This document shows positions 46,571-56,960 of a stretch of DNA of 64,000 bases, piece after piece. Each line of letters opens with the position of its first letter. Within the stretch, counting starts at the first letter, position 1. The translations under genes were made by a program, and so were the position numbers. The stretch comes from Sporosarcina luteola (GTDB taxonomy: Bacteria > Bacillota > Bacilli > Bacillales_A > Planococcaceae): contig NZ_BJYL01000007.1 of assembly GCF_007991495.1 (NCBI RefSeq), positions 1-64,000 of the forward strand, in the 5' to 3' direction. Below the pieces are notes generated by a model. It was not told the DNA's origin. It worked only from the letters and a program-made list of their open reading frames with translations, and made no database searches.

Positions 46571-46607
46571 AAGGACTGCATCTAACCATGCAGTCCTTTT
46601 TGATTTT
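46571..46607 (+). terminator. Terminator after rpmA
   Basis: AAGGACTGCAT at 46571-46581 pairs with ATGCAGTCCTT at 46588-46598, followed by a T-rich run. Confidence 0.9.
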
Positions 46608-46688
46608 TATTTTAGTTACTTGGCCAGGTTTAAAGCGCGCGCCTGTAGCGGCAATCCGATATCATATTAGCAGTATGTCTTTTATTTT

Positions 46689-46719
46689 TTGGCGTAACTC
46701 ATAACCAAAATGCTATACT
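46689..46719 (+). promoter_or_regulatory. Candidate spo0B promoter
   Basis: An extended -10 TGCTATACT (hexamer at 46714-46719) lies 19 bases after TTGGCG at 46689-46694. It precedes the spo0B start by about 30 bases and may serve spo0B-obg. Confidence 0.55.
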
Positions 46720-46750
46720 GTTTAGTATGAAACATTTTGGCGGTGAGAAA

Positions 46751-47269
46751 ATGGAAACCGAAAAACTGACAGTTGGAAAAGCATTGAAATTTGCACGCCA
46801 TGATTTTTTGAACGAATTACAGCTAATGCTTCTTTACATGGATCTTGAAGATACACCTAATGCCCGTAGGACATTGTTGGAAGCGACGGAGCGCATGCGC
46901 CATATATCGATGCTGGAAAAACTGCACATGCCTAAAACAGAAGTGTGGCTTAGTACATTCGAATGGAACCATACAGTTTTCTCGAAAAAAATAAAATGTA
47001 ATATAGTCGCGGGTAATCGAGTTGCAGAGGACTATGCTGTCGCGGATTATTTGGAACAATTGATCTGTGCGATTGAAAAGGTCGTTGATCCATTGGAAGA
47101 ATATATCGTTCATATAGACGTAGGGGCCACTCAGGACGAATGGTCAATTCAATTGACAATTGAAGGTCCGCTATCGGAAATACCGTTAAAATCTCAAACG
47201 GTCGAAGGATTTCAAGTGAGTAAAATATGCAAAGATGAGCAATGGACGTTCACACTCAGTGGACAATAG
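46751..47269 (+). CDS. spo0B: Spo0B sporulation phosphotransferase
   Basis: Spo0B passes phosphate from Spo0F to Spo0A in the sporulation phosphorelay. The 172-residue product has the phospho-accepting His in FARHDFLNELQL (near residue 18-21) within an N-terminal helical hairpin (about 10-70) that dimerises as a four-helix bundle. A degenerate kinase-like C-terminal domain follows. It is much like B. subtilis Spo0B in size. The ATG at 46751 follows GGCGGTGAG; an earlier ATG at 46727 has a poor site. It is the first gene before obg, as in Bacillus. Confidence 0.93.
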   Translation: METEKLTVGKALKFARHDFLNELQLMLLYMDLEDTPNARRTLLEATERMRHISMLEKLHMPKTEVWLSTFEWNHTVFSKKIKCNIVAGNRVAEDYAVADYLEQLICAIEKVVDPLEEYIVHIDVGATQDEWSIQLTIEGPLSEIPLKSQTVEGFQVSKICKDEQWTFTLSGQ

Positions 47270-47281
47270 GAGGAAAAATAA

Positions 47282-48580
47282 ATGTTTGTCGATCACGTAA
47301 AAGTATATGTAAAAGGCGGCAATGGCGGAGATGGAATGGTTGCGTTCCGACGCGAGAAATATATCGCATACGGAGGACCTGCCGGAGGGGATGGCGGAAA
47401 AGGCGGAGACGTCGTTTTCATCGTCGATGAAGGCTTGCGAACGCTTATGGATTTCCGTTACCAACGCCATTTCAAAGCTCCTAGAGGAGAGCATGGAGGA
47501 AGTAAAAACATGCATGGAAAAGGCGGAGTGGACATGGTCGTAAAAGTTCCGCCGGGCACAATTGTAAAAGACGTGGAAACAGGTGACATTATTGCGGATC
47601 TTGTCGAGCACGGTCAGACTGCAGTCATCGCGAAAGGTGGACGTGGGGGGCGAGGGAACTCGCGTTTTGCAACACCGCAAAACCCTGCACCTGAACTTTC
47701 CGAAAAAGGTGAGCCGGGCGTCGAAAGGGAAATAACACTTGAACTGAAAGTGCTTGCAGATGCCGGATTAGTCGGCTTCCCAAGTGTCGGAAAGTCTACT
47801 TTATTATCCGTCGTTTCAGCAGCAAAACCGAAAATTGCCGATTATCATTTTACAACGCTTGTGCCGAATCTAGGTATGGTGGAGTTAGACAATGGACAGA
47901 CATTTGTCCTTGCAGACTTGCCTGGCCTTATTGAAGGAGCGCATGAAGGGATTGGCCTGGGTCATCAGTTTTTGCGTCATATCGAACGGACACGCGTCAT
48001 CATTCACGTCGTCGATATGTCAGGATTAGAAGGGCGAGACCCTTATGAAGACTTCCTCACAATTAATGAAGAGTTGGAAAGATATAACCTTCGCCTGATG
48101 GAGCGTCCGCAGATCATTGTCGCAAATAAGATGGATATGCCTGATGCAGAAGAGAATCTCAAGTTGTTCAAAGAGAAGCTTAATGACGAAGAGGCATTGA
48201 TTTTCCCGATTTCGGCAATTACCCGAACAGGATTGGATCAGCTTTTATTCGCAGTTACGGATCTACTTGAAACGACACCCGAGTTCCCAATGCATGAAAT
48301 CGAAGATGAAGATATGGATGAAAACCGTTCTGTTCTTTATAAGCACGAGAGAGAAACAGCTGACTTCAAAATTACGCGTGATGATGACGGTGCCTTTGTC
48401 CTTTCCGGTTATACAATTGAACGTCTATTCAAAATGACTGATTTCAACTTCGATCAATCCGTCCGTAAATTCGCGCGTCAAATGCGTGGAATGGGTGTAG
48501 ATGATGCTCTTCGCGAACGCGGAGCGAAAGATGGAGACACAGTACGTATCCTTGATTTCGAATTTGAATTCCTTGAATAG
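47282..48580 (+). CDS. obg: Obg (CgtA) ribosome-associated GTPase
   Basis: Obg is an essential GTPase linked to 50S assembly, stress and sporulation initiation. The 432-residue product has the Gly-rich Obg fold (about 1-158, with many GG and GKGG repeats), the GTPase domain with G1 GFPSVGKST (about 164-172), G3 DLPGLIEGA (near 210) and G4 NKMD (near 282), and the C-terminal OCT domain (about 350-432). GGAGG precedes the ATG. Its length and domain order are standard. Confidence 0.97.
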   Translation: MFVDHVKVYVKGGNGGDGMVAFRREKYIAYGGPAGGDGGKGGDVVFIVDEGLRTLMDFRYQRHFKAPRGEHGGSKNMHGKGGVDMVVKVPPGTIVKDVETGDIIADLVEHGQTAVIAKGGRGGRGNSRFATPQNPAPELSEKGEPGVEREITLELKVLADAGLVGFPSVGKSTLLSVVSAAKPKIADYHFTTLVPNLGMVELDNGQTFVLADLPGLIEGAHEGIGLGHQFLRHIERTRVIIHVVDMSGLEGRDPYEDFLTINEELERYNLRLMERPQIIVANKMDMPDAEENLKLFKEKLNDEEALIFPISAITRTGLDQLLFAVTDLLETTPEFPMHEIEDEDMDENRSVLYKHERETADFKITRDDDGAFVLSGYTIERLFKMTDFNFDQSVRKFARQMRGMGVDDALRERGAKDGDTVRILDFEFEFLE

Positions 48581-48626
48581 GACAAGGGTCTGGTTGTTGA
48601 ATCACTTGTAGGCAAGGAGGCATTTA

Positions 48627-49082
48627 ATGAAGCCATTGGGGGAAGGGCAGTTTTATCTCGTTCGAGAAGATGTGCTCACGGAATCGATGCTGAAAATGTT
48701 GGAAGCAAAAAGGCTGTTGGCAAGTGGGGAAGAAAAGACGATCCAAGAAGCGACGAAAAGGGTTGGCTTGTCCCGGAGCGCTTATTATAAATATAAGGAC
48801 GCTGTCTTCCCTTTCGAATCGATTGCCCGTGAACGTGTATTGACAATATTCATCCAACTGGAGGATCGGAAAGGGTCGCTTGCAATATTGCTGAAAATTA
48901 TATCAGAAGCGAAGTGCAATGTTTTGACGATCCATCAGACAATACCGGTGCAAGGACGCGCAAACATTACATTGTCTCTAGATGTAACCGAAATGGAAAT
49001 GAAGATGGAGGAGTTCATGCAAAGGTTGAAAGCACCGAATTTCATAGACTCTGTCCATCTGATCAGCTCGGGTGCACTTTAA
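48627..49082 (+). CDS. pheB: PheB-like ACT-domain protein
   Basis: PheB (UPF0735) is an ACT-domain protein associated with phenylalanine biosynthesis genes; its biochemical role is not settled. The 151-residue product has an N-terminal helix-turn-helix-like segment with RVGLSRSAYYKYKDAVFPF (about 45-63), followed by an ACT domain (about 73-148). It lies upstream of pheA, separated by a dispersed repeat. ACT domains usually bind amino acids, so a phenylalanine-responsive regulatory role is plausible but inferred. Confidence 0.9.
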   Translation: MKPLGEGQFYLVREDVLTESMLKMLEAKRLLASGEEKTIQEATKRVGLSRSAYYKYKDAVFPFESIARERVLTIFIQLEDRKGSLAILLKIISEAKCNVLTIHQTIPVQGRANITLSLDVTEMEMKMEEFMQRLKAPNFIDSVHLISSGAL

Positions 49083-49197
49083 AGCTAAAGCGGAGAGTGG
49101 CGTTTAGCTGCGACAGGCACTGGAGGGCTTGAACGAAAGGCGTTCTTTGCCTTTAGCTTCAAGACCGAAGTGACCCGAGCAGCTGCCACTCGGAGCT
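49083..49197. repeat. Dispersed-type intergenic repeat, family B
   Basis: The segment starts AGCTAAAGCGGAGAGTGGC and ends GCAGCTGCCACTCGGAGCT. These ends form an imperfect inverted repeat of about 20 bases. The interior holds GGCTTGAACGAAAGGCG and a matching AGCTTCAAGACCGAAG. It sits between pheB and pheA, has no ORF, and differs from family A. Only one copy is present in this window; the palindromic form and GC content suggest a mobile-like element. Confidence 0.55.
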
Positions 49198-49227
49198 AGA
49201 TGTAATCAATTTTTGGGGGGAATGAAG

Positions 49228-50109
49228 ATGACAGAAGTGGATTATAAGCCGACGGTCGCTTATTTGGGGCCTGAGGCATCATTTACTCATGTGGCAGCAA
49301 AAATCCTTTTTGGAAGCGAGGGCTTAGTGCCCCAACCAACGATTCCTGATTGTATAGAGGCAGTAACTGCGGGACATGTCGCTTATGCAGTCGTACCTCT
49401 AGAAAACGCATTGGAAGGCTCAGTGCCGATGACGATCGATTACTTATTTCACGGTAGCGAGTTATTCATCAACGCTGAAATTTCGACTCCAATCGAACAG
49501 CATCTAATGGTGAATGAAAGACGGAAGGAAGACTGGAATAAAATCGAATCGGTGCATTCCCATCCACATGCGCTTGCACAATGTCATAAATATTTGCAAT
49601 ACCATTATCGCCGTACGCCATTGATGCAAACAACATCGACAGCTGCCGCAGCCAAATATGTATCTGAAAACCCTGAACTGAACATTGCGGCTATCGGAAA
49701 TCGTTTGGCGGCTGAAAAATACGGCCTACATATTGCAGAAGAGAATATACATGATTTTCATTTCAATCATACCCGCTTCGTTGTATTGTCATTACGTAAA
49801 GGAAATTTGGACGTACAGGGCCAGTCGGAAACTCCGAAAACGACGTTAATGGTGAAACTGCCTGAGGATGATCGTTCTGGGATGCTCCACCAAATATTAT
49901 CGGTTTTCGCATGGCGTAGGCTTAACTTAAGTAAAATTGAATCAAGGCCGATGAAAACTGGATTAGGAAATTATTTTTTCATCATAGATGTGTTGGAAAA
50001 CGAAAGTGATCCGATGATGAAAGGTGCACTTGAAGAACTTGCTGCACTAAATTGCACAGTTCGCTCATTCGGTACATATTATACGTTCGAACAGAGACCT
50101 TCCCGCTAG
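49228..50109 (+). CDS. pheA: Prephenate dehydratase
   Basis: PheA converts prephenate to phenylpyruvate for phenylalanine synthesis. The 293-residue product has the periplasmic-binding-like catalytic domain with LGPEASFTH (residues about 12-20), VVPLENALEGSV (about 60-71), and the substrate-binding NHTRF segment (near 180). A C-terminal ACT domain with KIESRPMKTGLGNYFFIID (about 233-251) gives feedback inhibition by phenylalanine. The ATG at 49228 follows GGGGGG. It is a monofunctional enzyme without chorismate mutase. Confidence 0.96.
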   Translation: MTEVDYKPTVAYLGPEASFTHVAAKILFGSEGLVPQPTIPDCIEAVTAGHVAYAVVPLENALEGSVPMTIDYLFHGSELFINAEISTPIEQHLMVNERRKEDWNKIESVHSHPHALAQCHKYLQYHYRRTPLMQTTSTAAAAKYVSENPELNIAAIGNRLAAEKYGLHIAEENIHDFHFNHTRFVVLSLRKGNLDVQGQSETPKTTLMVKLPEDDRSGMLHQILSVFAWRRLNLSKIESRPMKTGLGNYFFIIDVLENESDPMMKGALEELAALNCTVRSFGTYYTFEQRPSR

Positions 50110-50290
50110 TGTGGATGGTCTTTTTTATATATCGGGACTTCTGAAACCGGGCTATTCTTTTGTTATTAGAATGAATAATAGTTCCCTTTTTACAATATAC
50201 ATAGTAAGAGAGAGGGCGCCTTTCACGAATTTACGTCACATAGACGGGCGTTCGTTCATACGATGGATTGATGGAAGGGGGATTTTGTTA

Positions 50291-51538
50291 GTGGATGTCC
50301 ATATTGTTGTAAAAGGGGATACGTTGTGGAAGATTGCTCGACAGTACGGTATCCCTTTTGAAGATTTAAAAAGAGTGAATGCCCATTTGGCAAACCCGGA
50401 TTATATTGTACCGGGCATGAAGATTTTCTTACCAGCTAGAAAGGCCGAAGAGAAACCGGGGATGAACAAGAAGCCCGATAAAAAACCGGGTCAACAGTTG
50501 CCGCAGGAGAAGCCGCACCAACCTTTACCACAGGAGAAGCCGACACAACCCGTAAAGCCGCCAATTCCGTTGCCGCAGGAAAAACCACATGTACCTCCTG
50601 CTCAGCCGAATGTACCACCAACACCGGCACCGAGACCACCATCACCACCGACGCCAGCACCGAGACCAACACCAGCACCAAAACCGCCAGTGCCAACACC
50701 ACCAGCGCCAACACCAAAACCGCCGGCTCCTAAGCCGCCAGAAAAACCGCAAGTCCCAGTGCCGCAACCGCCACGGCCAAACTTGCCAGTACAACCATCA
50801 TTACCGCCGTCAACATCAATTCCAACACCACCGCCACAACCGGCGCCACCAACGCAACCGCCAGTGCCGATACCAATGCCGCCGGTTTCGCACCATATGC
50901 CGCCTTACTGTCCGCCGATAATGCCGGTTCCGTGCGGTTGGATGCCGATTTATGACGCGGATTGTTACCCAATGGCGTTTCCTGGCTTTACAAGTCCGTC
51001 ACCAATGCCGCAAACACCAATGCCACAAGTACCGCAAATGCCTTTAACGCAAACGCCAATGCTCCCTGCGCAGTTGGGCACAAAGCCGCCGTCAATCGAT
51101 GTACAAGAGCAAGTGGAAGACTTTGAAGAATCACCGATTTATCCTGGAAGAGGCGATGGTGCTGCACCACCTTATCCGTTTAAAGGATGGGAGTTGACGG
51201 AGTCTCCGATGTGGCCTCAGCATGAGTCGCCGGAGCATGTTGTCCATTGCCCGCCTGAACAGGCATATATTCCTCAAATGATGTCACCGGAATATCAAAC
51301 AAATCCATATGGCATGATGTATCCACAAGAACCTTTCGCATTCAGTCAATGTTACCAACCGGTGTATCATTGTGGATGCCCATCTCACCCAGGATTTTTT
51401 GCGGGCGGAATGCATCCGAATCATATAATGCCGATGCAAATGCCTATGCCGATGCATCCAATGCAAATGTATCCAATGCAAATGCAGCCGATGCAACAGT
51501 TCAACCCGATGCAAAATAACGATTGCGGTTCGTGCTGA
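50291..51538 (+). CDS. safA: SafA-like LysM spore coat assembly protein
   Basis: SafA is the inner coat morphogenetic hub localised at the cortex-coat boundary. The 415-residue product begins with a LysM domain (about residues 3-48, VHIVVKGDTLWKIARQYG), which binds peptidoglycan-like cortex. A long Pro-rich segment (about 60-200) follows, with repeated PTPAP and PKPP blocks, and a Met/Pro/Gln/Cys-rich C terminus ending NDCGSC, typical of coat proteins. The start is GTG at 50291; TTG codons at 50285 and 50288 are possible. The frame is open about 180 bases upstream, but nothing there resembles SafA. It lies upstream of ruvA, close to the B. subtilis position. Confidence 0.85.
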   Translation: MDVHIVVKGDTLWKIARQYGIPFEDLKRVNAHLANPDYIVPGMKIFLPARKAEEKPGMNKKPDKKPGQQLPQEKPHQPLPQEKPTQPVKPPIPLPQEKPHVPPAQPNVPPTPAPRPPSPPTPAPRPTPAPKPPVPTPPAPTPKPPAPKPPEKPQVPVPQPPRPNLPVQPSLPPSTSIPTPPPQPAPPTQPPVPIPMPPVSHHMPPYCPPIMPVPCGWMPIYDADCYPMAFPGFTSPSPMPQTPMPQVPQMPLTQTPMLPAQLGTKPPSIDVQEQVEDFEESPIYPGRGDGAAPPYPFKGWELTESPMWPQHESPEHVVHCPPEQAYIPQMMSPEYQTNPYGMMYPQEPFAFSQCYQPVYHCGCPSHPGFFAGGMHPNHIMPMQMPMPMHPMQMYPMQMQPMQQFNPMQNNDCGSC

Positions 51539-51545
51539 CCGGCGT

Positions 51546-52412
51546 ATGGCGCTGGAAAAGAATATCCGGAAAGTAAAAGAGAACGTGTGGAAATTGGTGG
51601 AAGGTGGATCGGCCTATTCGTTAAAGAAATATAGCCACCGATCAACGGCTGTCAAAGTGAACTATGTCCACCGGCAGCTTCAAGCAATCCAATTTCCACA
51701 TATCGTACCTTTGATGCCTACGGAAGATCCACTATTTATCATGCAACCATGGATTGAAGGGACAAAGCCGGTCAATTTCAGAAGAAGAATCGATCGGACA
51801 GATGCATTTTTGGCTCTTCAAGCATTGCATATGACCAAGGAGCAGATCGATTGGGACGCCTCCCCATATCTGCATAGATATCAGCTTCTTGACAAATGGC
51901 AAGAAAGATTAAATCGTTTCATCGACAAACGTCTGCTTTGCGAGAACTACATTGGGAAGAGGGCTGTTGATGAAATTATTCTTTTCGGACAGGAAGCCCT
52001 TCCTATTTTAAAAAAGAAGCAGAGGGAGCTTTCGGGTTTTACATTGCTTCACGGAGATATCGTTCACCACAATATTCTCCGTGATGAAAACGGACTAATC
52101 CGTTTCATCGATTTCGATCTTGCATGTACGGGACCACCAGGAACCGAACTAGCTCTTTGGATGCATCGGGTCCTTCCGAACATCGGTTACAATCTTGAAT
52201 TCTTGTTTGCGGAACAAGCCGCTCTGAATAATCTAGACAGTGCCTCGAAATCGATGCTGCTTTATCCGAATGAATTGTTAAGGGAGTGGCTGTATCTTTT
52301 GAGCTTGCCCCCGGTTAAGCAGGATAATCTTGCAAGGAAGCTCATCCCATTCACAGAAACCGCCCTCTCCTCATGGCCAAAGCTTTGGTATGATGTAGAA
52401 CGGATGATGTAA
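51546..52412 (+). CDS. CotS/YsxE-like kinase-fold spore coat protein
   Basis: The 288-residue product has an aminoglycoside-phosphotransferase-like fold. The catalytic-loop segment LLHGDIVHHNIL (about residues 172-183) keeps Asp and Asn, and FIDFDLA (about 193-199) is the metal-binding motif. CotS, CotI and YsxE are related spore coat proteins, and YsxE lies next to spoVID in B. subtilis; here the kinase-like gene follows safA instead. It starts seven bases after the safA stop with a poor binding site, so it is likely translated through coupling. Its substrate is unknown. Confidence 0.75.
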   Translation: MALEKNIRKVKENVWKLVEGGSAYSLKKYSHRSTAVKVNYVHRQLQAIQFPHIVPLMPTEDPLFIMQPWIEGTKPVNFRRRIDRTDAFLALQALHMTKEQIDWDASPYLHRYQLLDKWQERLNRFIDKRLLCENYIGKRAVDEIILFGQEALPILKKKQRELSGFTLLHGDIVHHNILRDENGLIRFIDFDLACTGPPGTELALWMHRVLPNIGYNLEFLFAEQAALNNLDSASKSMLLYPNELLREWLYLLSLPPVKQDNLARKLIPFTETALSSWPKLWYDVERMM

Positions 52413-52425
52413 TTGAAGCGAAGCA

Positions 52426-52452
52426 AAGCCGCCTCATCAGCGGCTTATTTTT
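52426..52452 (+). terminator. Terminator after the safA unit
   Basis: AAGCCGC at 52426-52432 pairs with GCGGCTT at 52440-52446, followed by ATTTTT. Confidence 0.8.
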
Positions 52453-52506
52453 GTTTGCCGCAATACATCTACATATCCACTTCTGTAGATAGAAAATCCG
52501 TTCGTA

Positions 52507-52515
52507 TGCTATAAT
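52507..52515 (+). promoter_or_regulatory. Extended -10 promoter of ruvA
   Basis: TGCTATAAT is a perfect extended -10 (hexamer at 52510-52515). The -35 region is poor. The ruvA start is 29 bases downstream. It probably serves ruvAB and perhaps queA-tgt. Confidence 0.6.
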
Positions 52516-52543
52516 AGTTTCTATACTTTAGGGGGAGAATGAC

Positions 52544-53149
52544 TTGTATGATTATATAAAAGGGATTGTCACTCGAGTGACGCCGGAATACATAACTCTT
52601 GACCAAGGTGGTGTCGGTTGGCAGATTATGACGCCAAATCCGTATGCATTCCACCAAACGGAGGAAATCCAACAAGTTTTCACATACTTACACGTCCGGG
52701 AAGATAGCAACACGCTGCTTGGCTTCAAAACATTGGAGCAGCGGGAACTGTTCAAAAAACTTATCACCGTTTCCGGCATCGGCCCGAAAGGTGCACTTGC
52801 TATTTTAGCAAGCGGCATCCCGTCCCAAGTAATAGGTGCAATCGAAAGAGAAGATGAAACATTCCTCGTCCAATTCCCTGGGGTCGGTAAAAAAACCGCA
52901 CGTCAGATGATCCTTGACTTAAAAGGGAAACTTGGTGATTTATTTACTGAAATCGAAATGCCTGATACGGAAGTCACCCTTCTTTCAATGGCAGAAAATG
53001 GCGCAATGGAAGAAGCAATCCTCGCGTTGGAGGCACTTGGCTATTCACAACGGGAATTAACTAAAGTGAAACGGGATTTGCAAAAGGAAGACTTGGATAC
53101 GGAAGGCTATATGAAACTTGCCCTGCGCTTGCTATTAAAACAAACATAA
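52544..53149 (+). CDS. ruvA: RuvA, Holliday junction-binding protein
   Basis: RuvA binds four-way junctions and loads RuvB. The 201-residue product has an N-terminal OB-fold domain (about 1-62), two helix-hairpin-helix motifs (ISGIGPKGALAIL near 72 and FPGVGKKTARQMI near 107), and a C-terminal RuvB-contact domain (about 150-200). The start is TTG at 52544 after GGGGGAG; the ATG four bases later is out of frame and quickly stops. Its length is standard. Confidence 0.95.
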   Translation: MYDYIKGIVTRVTPEYITLDQGGVGWQIMTPNPYAFHQTEEIQQVFTYLHVREDSNTLLGFKTLEQRELFKKLITVSGIGPKGALAILASGIPSQVIGAIEREDETFLVQFPGVGKKTARQMILDLKGKLGDLFTEIEMPDTEVTLLSMAENGAMEEAILALEALGYSQRELTKVKRDLQKEDLDTEGYMKLALRLLLKQT

Positions 53150-53182
53150 TGTTAGCTGAACCGGAAGGAGGAATGGACAGGC

Positions 53183-54187
53183 ATGGAACGTGTCATTTCA
53201 AGTGAACAGTCACATTTCGATGATAGCTTTGAGCAATCGTTGCGTCCCCAGACGCTAAAACAGTATATTGGACAAGAGACTGTAAAAGACAATCTGAGCA
53301 TCTTCATCCAAGCCGCTAAAGGCAGAAATGAAAGTTTAGATCATGTCCTTTTGTATGGGCCGCCTGGTCTAGGAAAAACAACACTCGCGACCGTCATCGC
53401 AAATGAAATGGATGTCAACGTTAAAATGACGAGCGGGCCTGCGATCGAAAGACCAGGGGATCTCGCCGCAGTCGTGTCTTCATTGGAACCGGGAGATGTC
53501 CTGTTCATTGACGAAATCCATCGATTGAACAGAGCCATAGAGGAAGTTCTGTATCCCGCCATGGAGGATTTCTGTCTCGATATTGTTGTCGGAAAGGGAC
53601 CTTCTGCCAAATCCATCCGTCTTGACCTTCCGCCATTCACGCTGATAGGAGCGACAACTCGAGCAGGATCACTTTCTGCACCGCTGCGCGACCGTTTCGG
53701 CGTACCGCTCCGTCTTGAATATTACGAAGAAGGTCCTTTGAAAGAAATCGTTATAAGAAGCGCGAGTTTGTTCGACGTCACGATTGATGAAAATGCCGCT
53801 GTGGAAATCGCGAGACGGTCAAGGGGCACACCTCGAATTGCCAACCGCTTGCTCCGCAGAGTGCGTGATTATGCACAAGTGAGAGGCGATGGCAACATTA
53901 CGATGAGCATTGCAAAAGAAGCGCTCGAAATGCTGAGAGTCGATTCACATGGGCTCGACAATATTGATCATAAATTGCTTATCAGCATGATTGAGCGATT
54001 CCGTGGCGGCCCTGTCGGCATCGACACGATTGCTGCAAGCATCGGTGAGGAATCCGTCACGATTGAGGATGTCTATGAACCCTATTTGCTTCAAATCGGG
54101 TTCATCCAAAGAACACCCCGTGGAAGAATCGCGACTGGACTTGCGTATGAACATTTCGGTTACCAAGCACCTGAACAAACAAATTAA
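53183..54187 (+). CDS. ruvB: RuvB, branch-migration AAA+ motor
   Basis: RuvB drives branch migration of Holliday junctions. The 334-residue product has Walker [10 protein letters not shown] (near residue 57), Walker B FIDEIHRL (about 107), the arginine-finger region in LRDRFGVP, sensor motifs, and a C-terminal winged-helix domain with [12 protein letters not shown] (near 308). GGAGG precedes the ATG at 53183. It follows ruvA by 33 bases. Confidence 0.97.
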   Translation: MERVISSEQSHFDDSFEQSLRPQTLKQYIGQETVKDNLSIFIQAAKGRNESLDHVLLYGPPGLGKTTLATVIANEMDVNVKMTSGPAIERPGDLAAVVSSLEPGDVLFIDEIHRLNRAIEEVLYPAMEDFCLDIVVGKGPSAKSIRLDLPPFTLIGATTRAGSLSAPLRDRFGVPLRLEYYEEGPLKEIVIRSASLFDVTIDENAAVEIARRSRGTPRIANRLLRRVRDYAQVRGDGNITMSIAKEALEMLRVDSHGLDNIDHKLLISMIERFRGGPVGIDTIAASIGEESVTIEDVYEPYLLQIGFIQRTPRGRIATGLAYEHFGYQAPEQTN

Positions 54188-54233
54188 ATTGGTTTTGATT
54201 TATACAATGAAGTTAAATGTTTCAGACTTACCT

Positions 54234-54273
54234 TAGGATTGGAACGGAAAGCGTCCGCCTGAAGTGGAAATCC
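54234..54273. repeat. Dispersed intergenic repeat, family A (short, internally deleted copy)
   Basis: TAGGATTGGAAC at 54234-54245 is joined directly to the 28-base module at 54246-54273, which matches 44180-44207 at 26 of 28 positions. The central GGCGACTCCTGC part of the long copy is missing. It lies between ruvB and queA. Confidence 0.75.
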
Positions 54274-54312
54274 GGTTTTGTTAAACTTTGATAGAAGGAG
54301 TATTTGTTAATT

Positions 54313-55353
54313 ATGGACGTAAATGATTTTGATTTTGATTTACCGGAGCATCTCATTGCTCAAACGCCTTTAAAAGATCGAACAGCTAGCCGGCTAATGG
54401 TATTGGATAAAGAAACAGGCAAAGTGGAACATCGCCAGTTCCGTCAAATTGTCGATGAGCTGCAGCCGGGGGACGTTATCGTATTGAACGATACACGCGT
54501 CCTTCCTGCACGTTTAATCGGCGTAAAGGACGATACAGGCGCTTCAATCGAAGTGCTTCTACTAAAAGAGACGGGATCAGATGAATGGGAGACACTCGTC
54601 AAACCGGCAAAACGGATAAAGGTTGGTACATTCGTAACATTTGGTGACGGCAGATTAAAAGCCGAATGTACGGGGGTTTTAGACCAAGGCGGCAGGATTT
54701 TTAAATTCCATTATGAAGGCATCTTCTATGAAATATTGGATGAACTTGGACAAATGCCGCTTCCTCCTTACATCACTGAATCGCTTGACGATCAATCTCG
54801 CTATCAAACCGTCTTTGCGAAAGAGAGAGGTTCAGCGGCTGCACCGACTGCGGGACTGCATTTTACGGAAGCAATCCTTCAAGAAATCAAGGACAAAGGC
54901 GTTGGTGTCGAGTTCATTACGTTACACGTCGGCTTAGGGACATTCCGTCCGGTCAGCTCCGACACGATAGAAGAACATACGATGCATTCGGAGTATTACA
55001 GCGTCAATGAAAGTACGGCGAACGCCATCAACGAAGCGAAGGCTAATGGGGGAAACATTATCGCAATCGGGACAACTTCTGCAAGGACACTTGAAACGAT
55101 CGCCTCCCAAAATAACGGTAAAATTATTTCGACAAGTGGTTGGACATCGATTTTCATTTATCCTGGTTATACATTCAGCATACTTGACGGTATGTTGACA
55201 AATTTCCATTTGCCGAAATCGACGTTGATCATGCTTATTTCTGCGATGGTCTCACGGGAACATATATTAGCAGCTTATAATGAAGCGGTGAAGGAGAATT
55301 ATCGCTTCTTCAGTTTCGGTGACGCGATGTTCATCAAACCGTCAAAAAAGTAA
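54313..55353 (+). CDS. queA: QueA, S-adenosylmethionine:tRNA ribosyltransferase-isomerase
   Basis: QueA transfers ribose from S-adenosylmethionine to preQ1 in tRNA, giving epoxyqueuosine. The 346-residue product has the conserved [12 protein letters not shown] start, [11 protein letters not shown] (about 58-68), [10 protein letters not shown] (near 175) and a late GTTSARTLE segment (near 254). The ATG at 54313 follows AGAAGGAG at 54293-54300 with a longish spacer; a TTG at 54304 is possible. tgt follows 39 bases later. Confidence 0.96.
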   Translation: MDVNDFDFDLPEHLIAQTPLKDRTASRLMVLDKETGKVEHRQFRQIVDELQPGDVIVLNDTRVLPARLIGVKDDTGASIEVLLLKETGSDEWETLVKPAKRIKVGTFVTFGDGRLKAECTGVLDQGGRIFKFHYEGIFYEILDELGQMPLPPYITESLDDQSRYQTVFAKERGSAAAPTAGLHFTEAILQEIKDKGVGVEFITLHVGLGTFRPVSSDTIEEHTMHSEYYSVNESTANAINEAKANGGNIIAIGTTSARTLETIASQNNGKIISTSGWTSIFIYPGYTFSILDGMLTNFHLPKSTLIMLISAMVSREHILAAYNEAVKENYRFFSFGDAMFIKPSKK

Positions 55354-55377
55354 ACGGGAACTTAACTCCCAAAATAG

Positions 55378-56532
<1,155 letters not shown>

Positions 56533-56570
56533 ATCTTGTATAATAACCGAGAGAAGAGGGGGGAAATTAA

Positions 56571-56843
56571 ATGAATGGTGATATGTTAGGTACGTTACTT
56601 CCAATTATTGCAATGTTCGCGATCATGTGGTTTTTATTGATTCGACCTGCACAAAAAAGACAGAAGCAGACGAAACAAATGCAAGAAAGTCTCAAACGTG
56701 GCGATAAAGTCATTACAATCGGCGGCATTCACGGTACAATCGATGCAGTCGATGAAGCATCCGTGTTCTTGAAAGTTGCAGATGGCACAACATTGCAATT
56801 TGATAGACAAGCTGTCGGTCGAGTTGTCAATACTGGCGCTTAA
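56571..56843 (+). CDS. yajC: YajC, preprotein translocase accessory subunit
   Basis: YajC associates with SecDF at the SecYEG translocon. The 90-residue product has one N-terminal membrane helix (about residues 5-24, IIAMFAIMWFLLIRP), a basic RPAQKRQK stretch and a small beta domain with GDKVITIGGIHGTI. AGAGGGGGG lies before the ATG at 56571. A TATAAT at 56539-56544, without a convincing -35, may give it extra transcription. Confidence 0.96.
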   Translation: MNGDMLGTLLPIIAMFAIMWFLLIRPAQKRQKQTKQMQESLKRGDKVITIGGIHGTIDAVDEASVFLKVADGTTLQFDRQAVGRVVNTGA

Positions 56844-56960
56844 TCATTCGCGAAATGAAAGAGATAGTTATCCAATGTTTAACACTGGAAACTACCTCTT
56901 TTTATTTTTGTATATTGTTGGGCTCCTTATGGCATCCTCTCTTATAGGGGAGGAATCGCT

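Noticed and set aside
50560-50900. Repeated units that could suggest a CRISPR array
   Set aside because: Units are short, irregular and in frame with the Pro-rich protein; there are no regular spacers and no cas genes.
50436-51170. Long open frames on both strands across the safA Pro-rich region
   Set aside because: They are shadows of CCN-rich repeat DNA with skewed Val/Ala/Leu or His/Arg composition and no binding sites.
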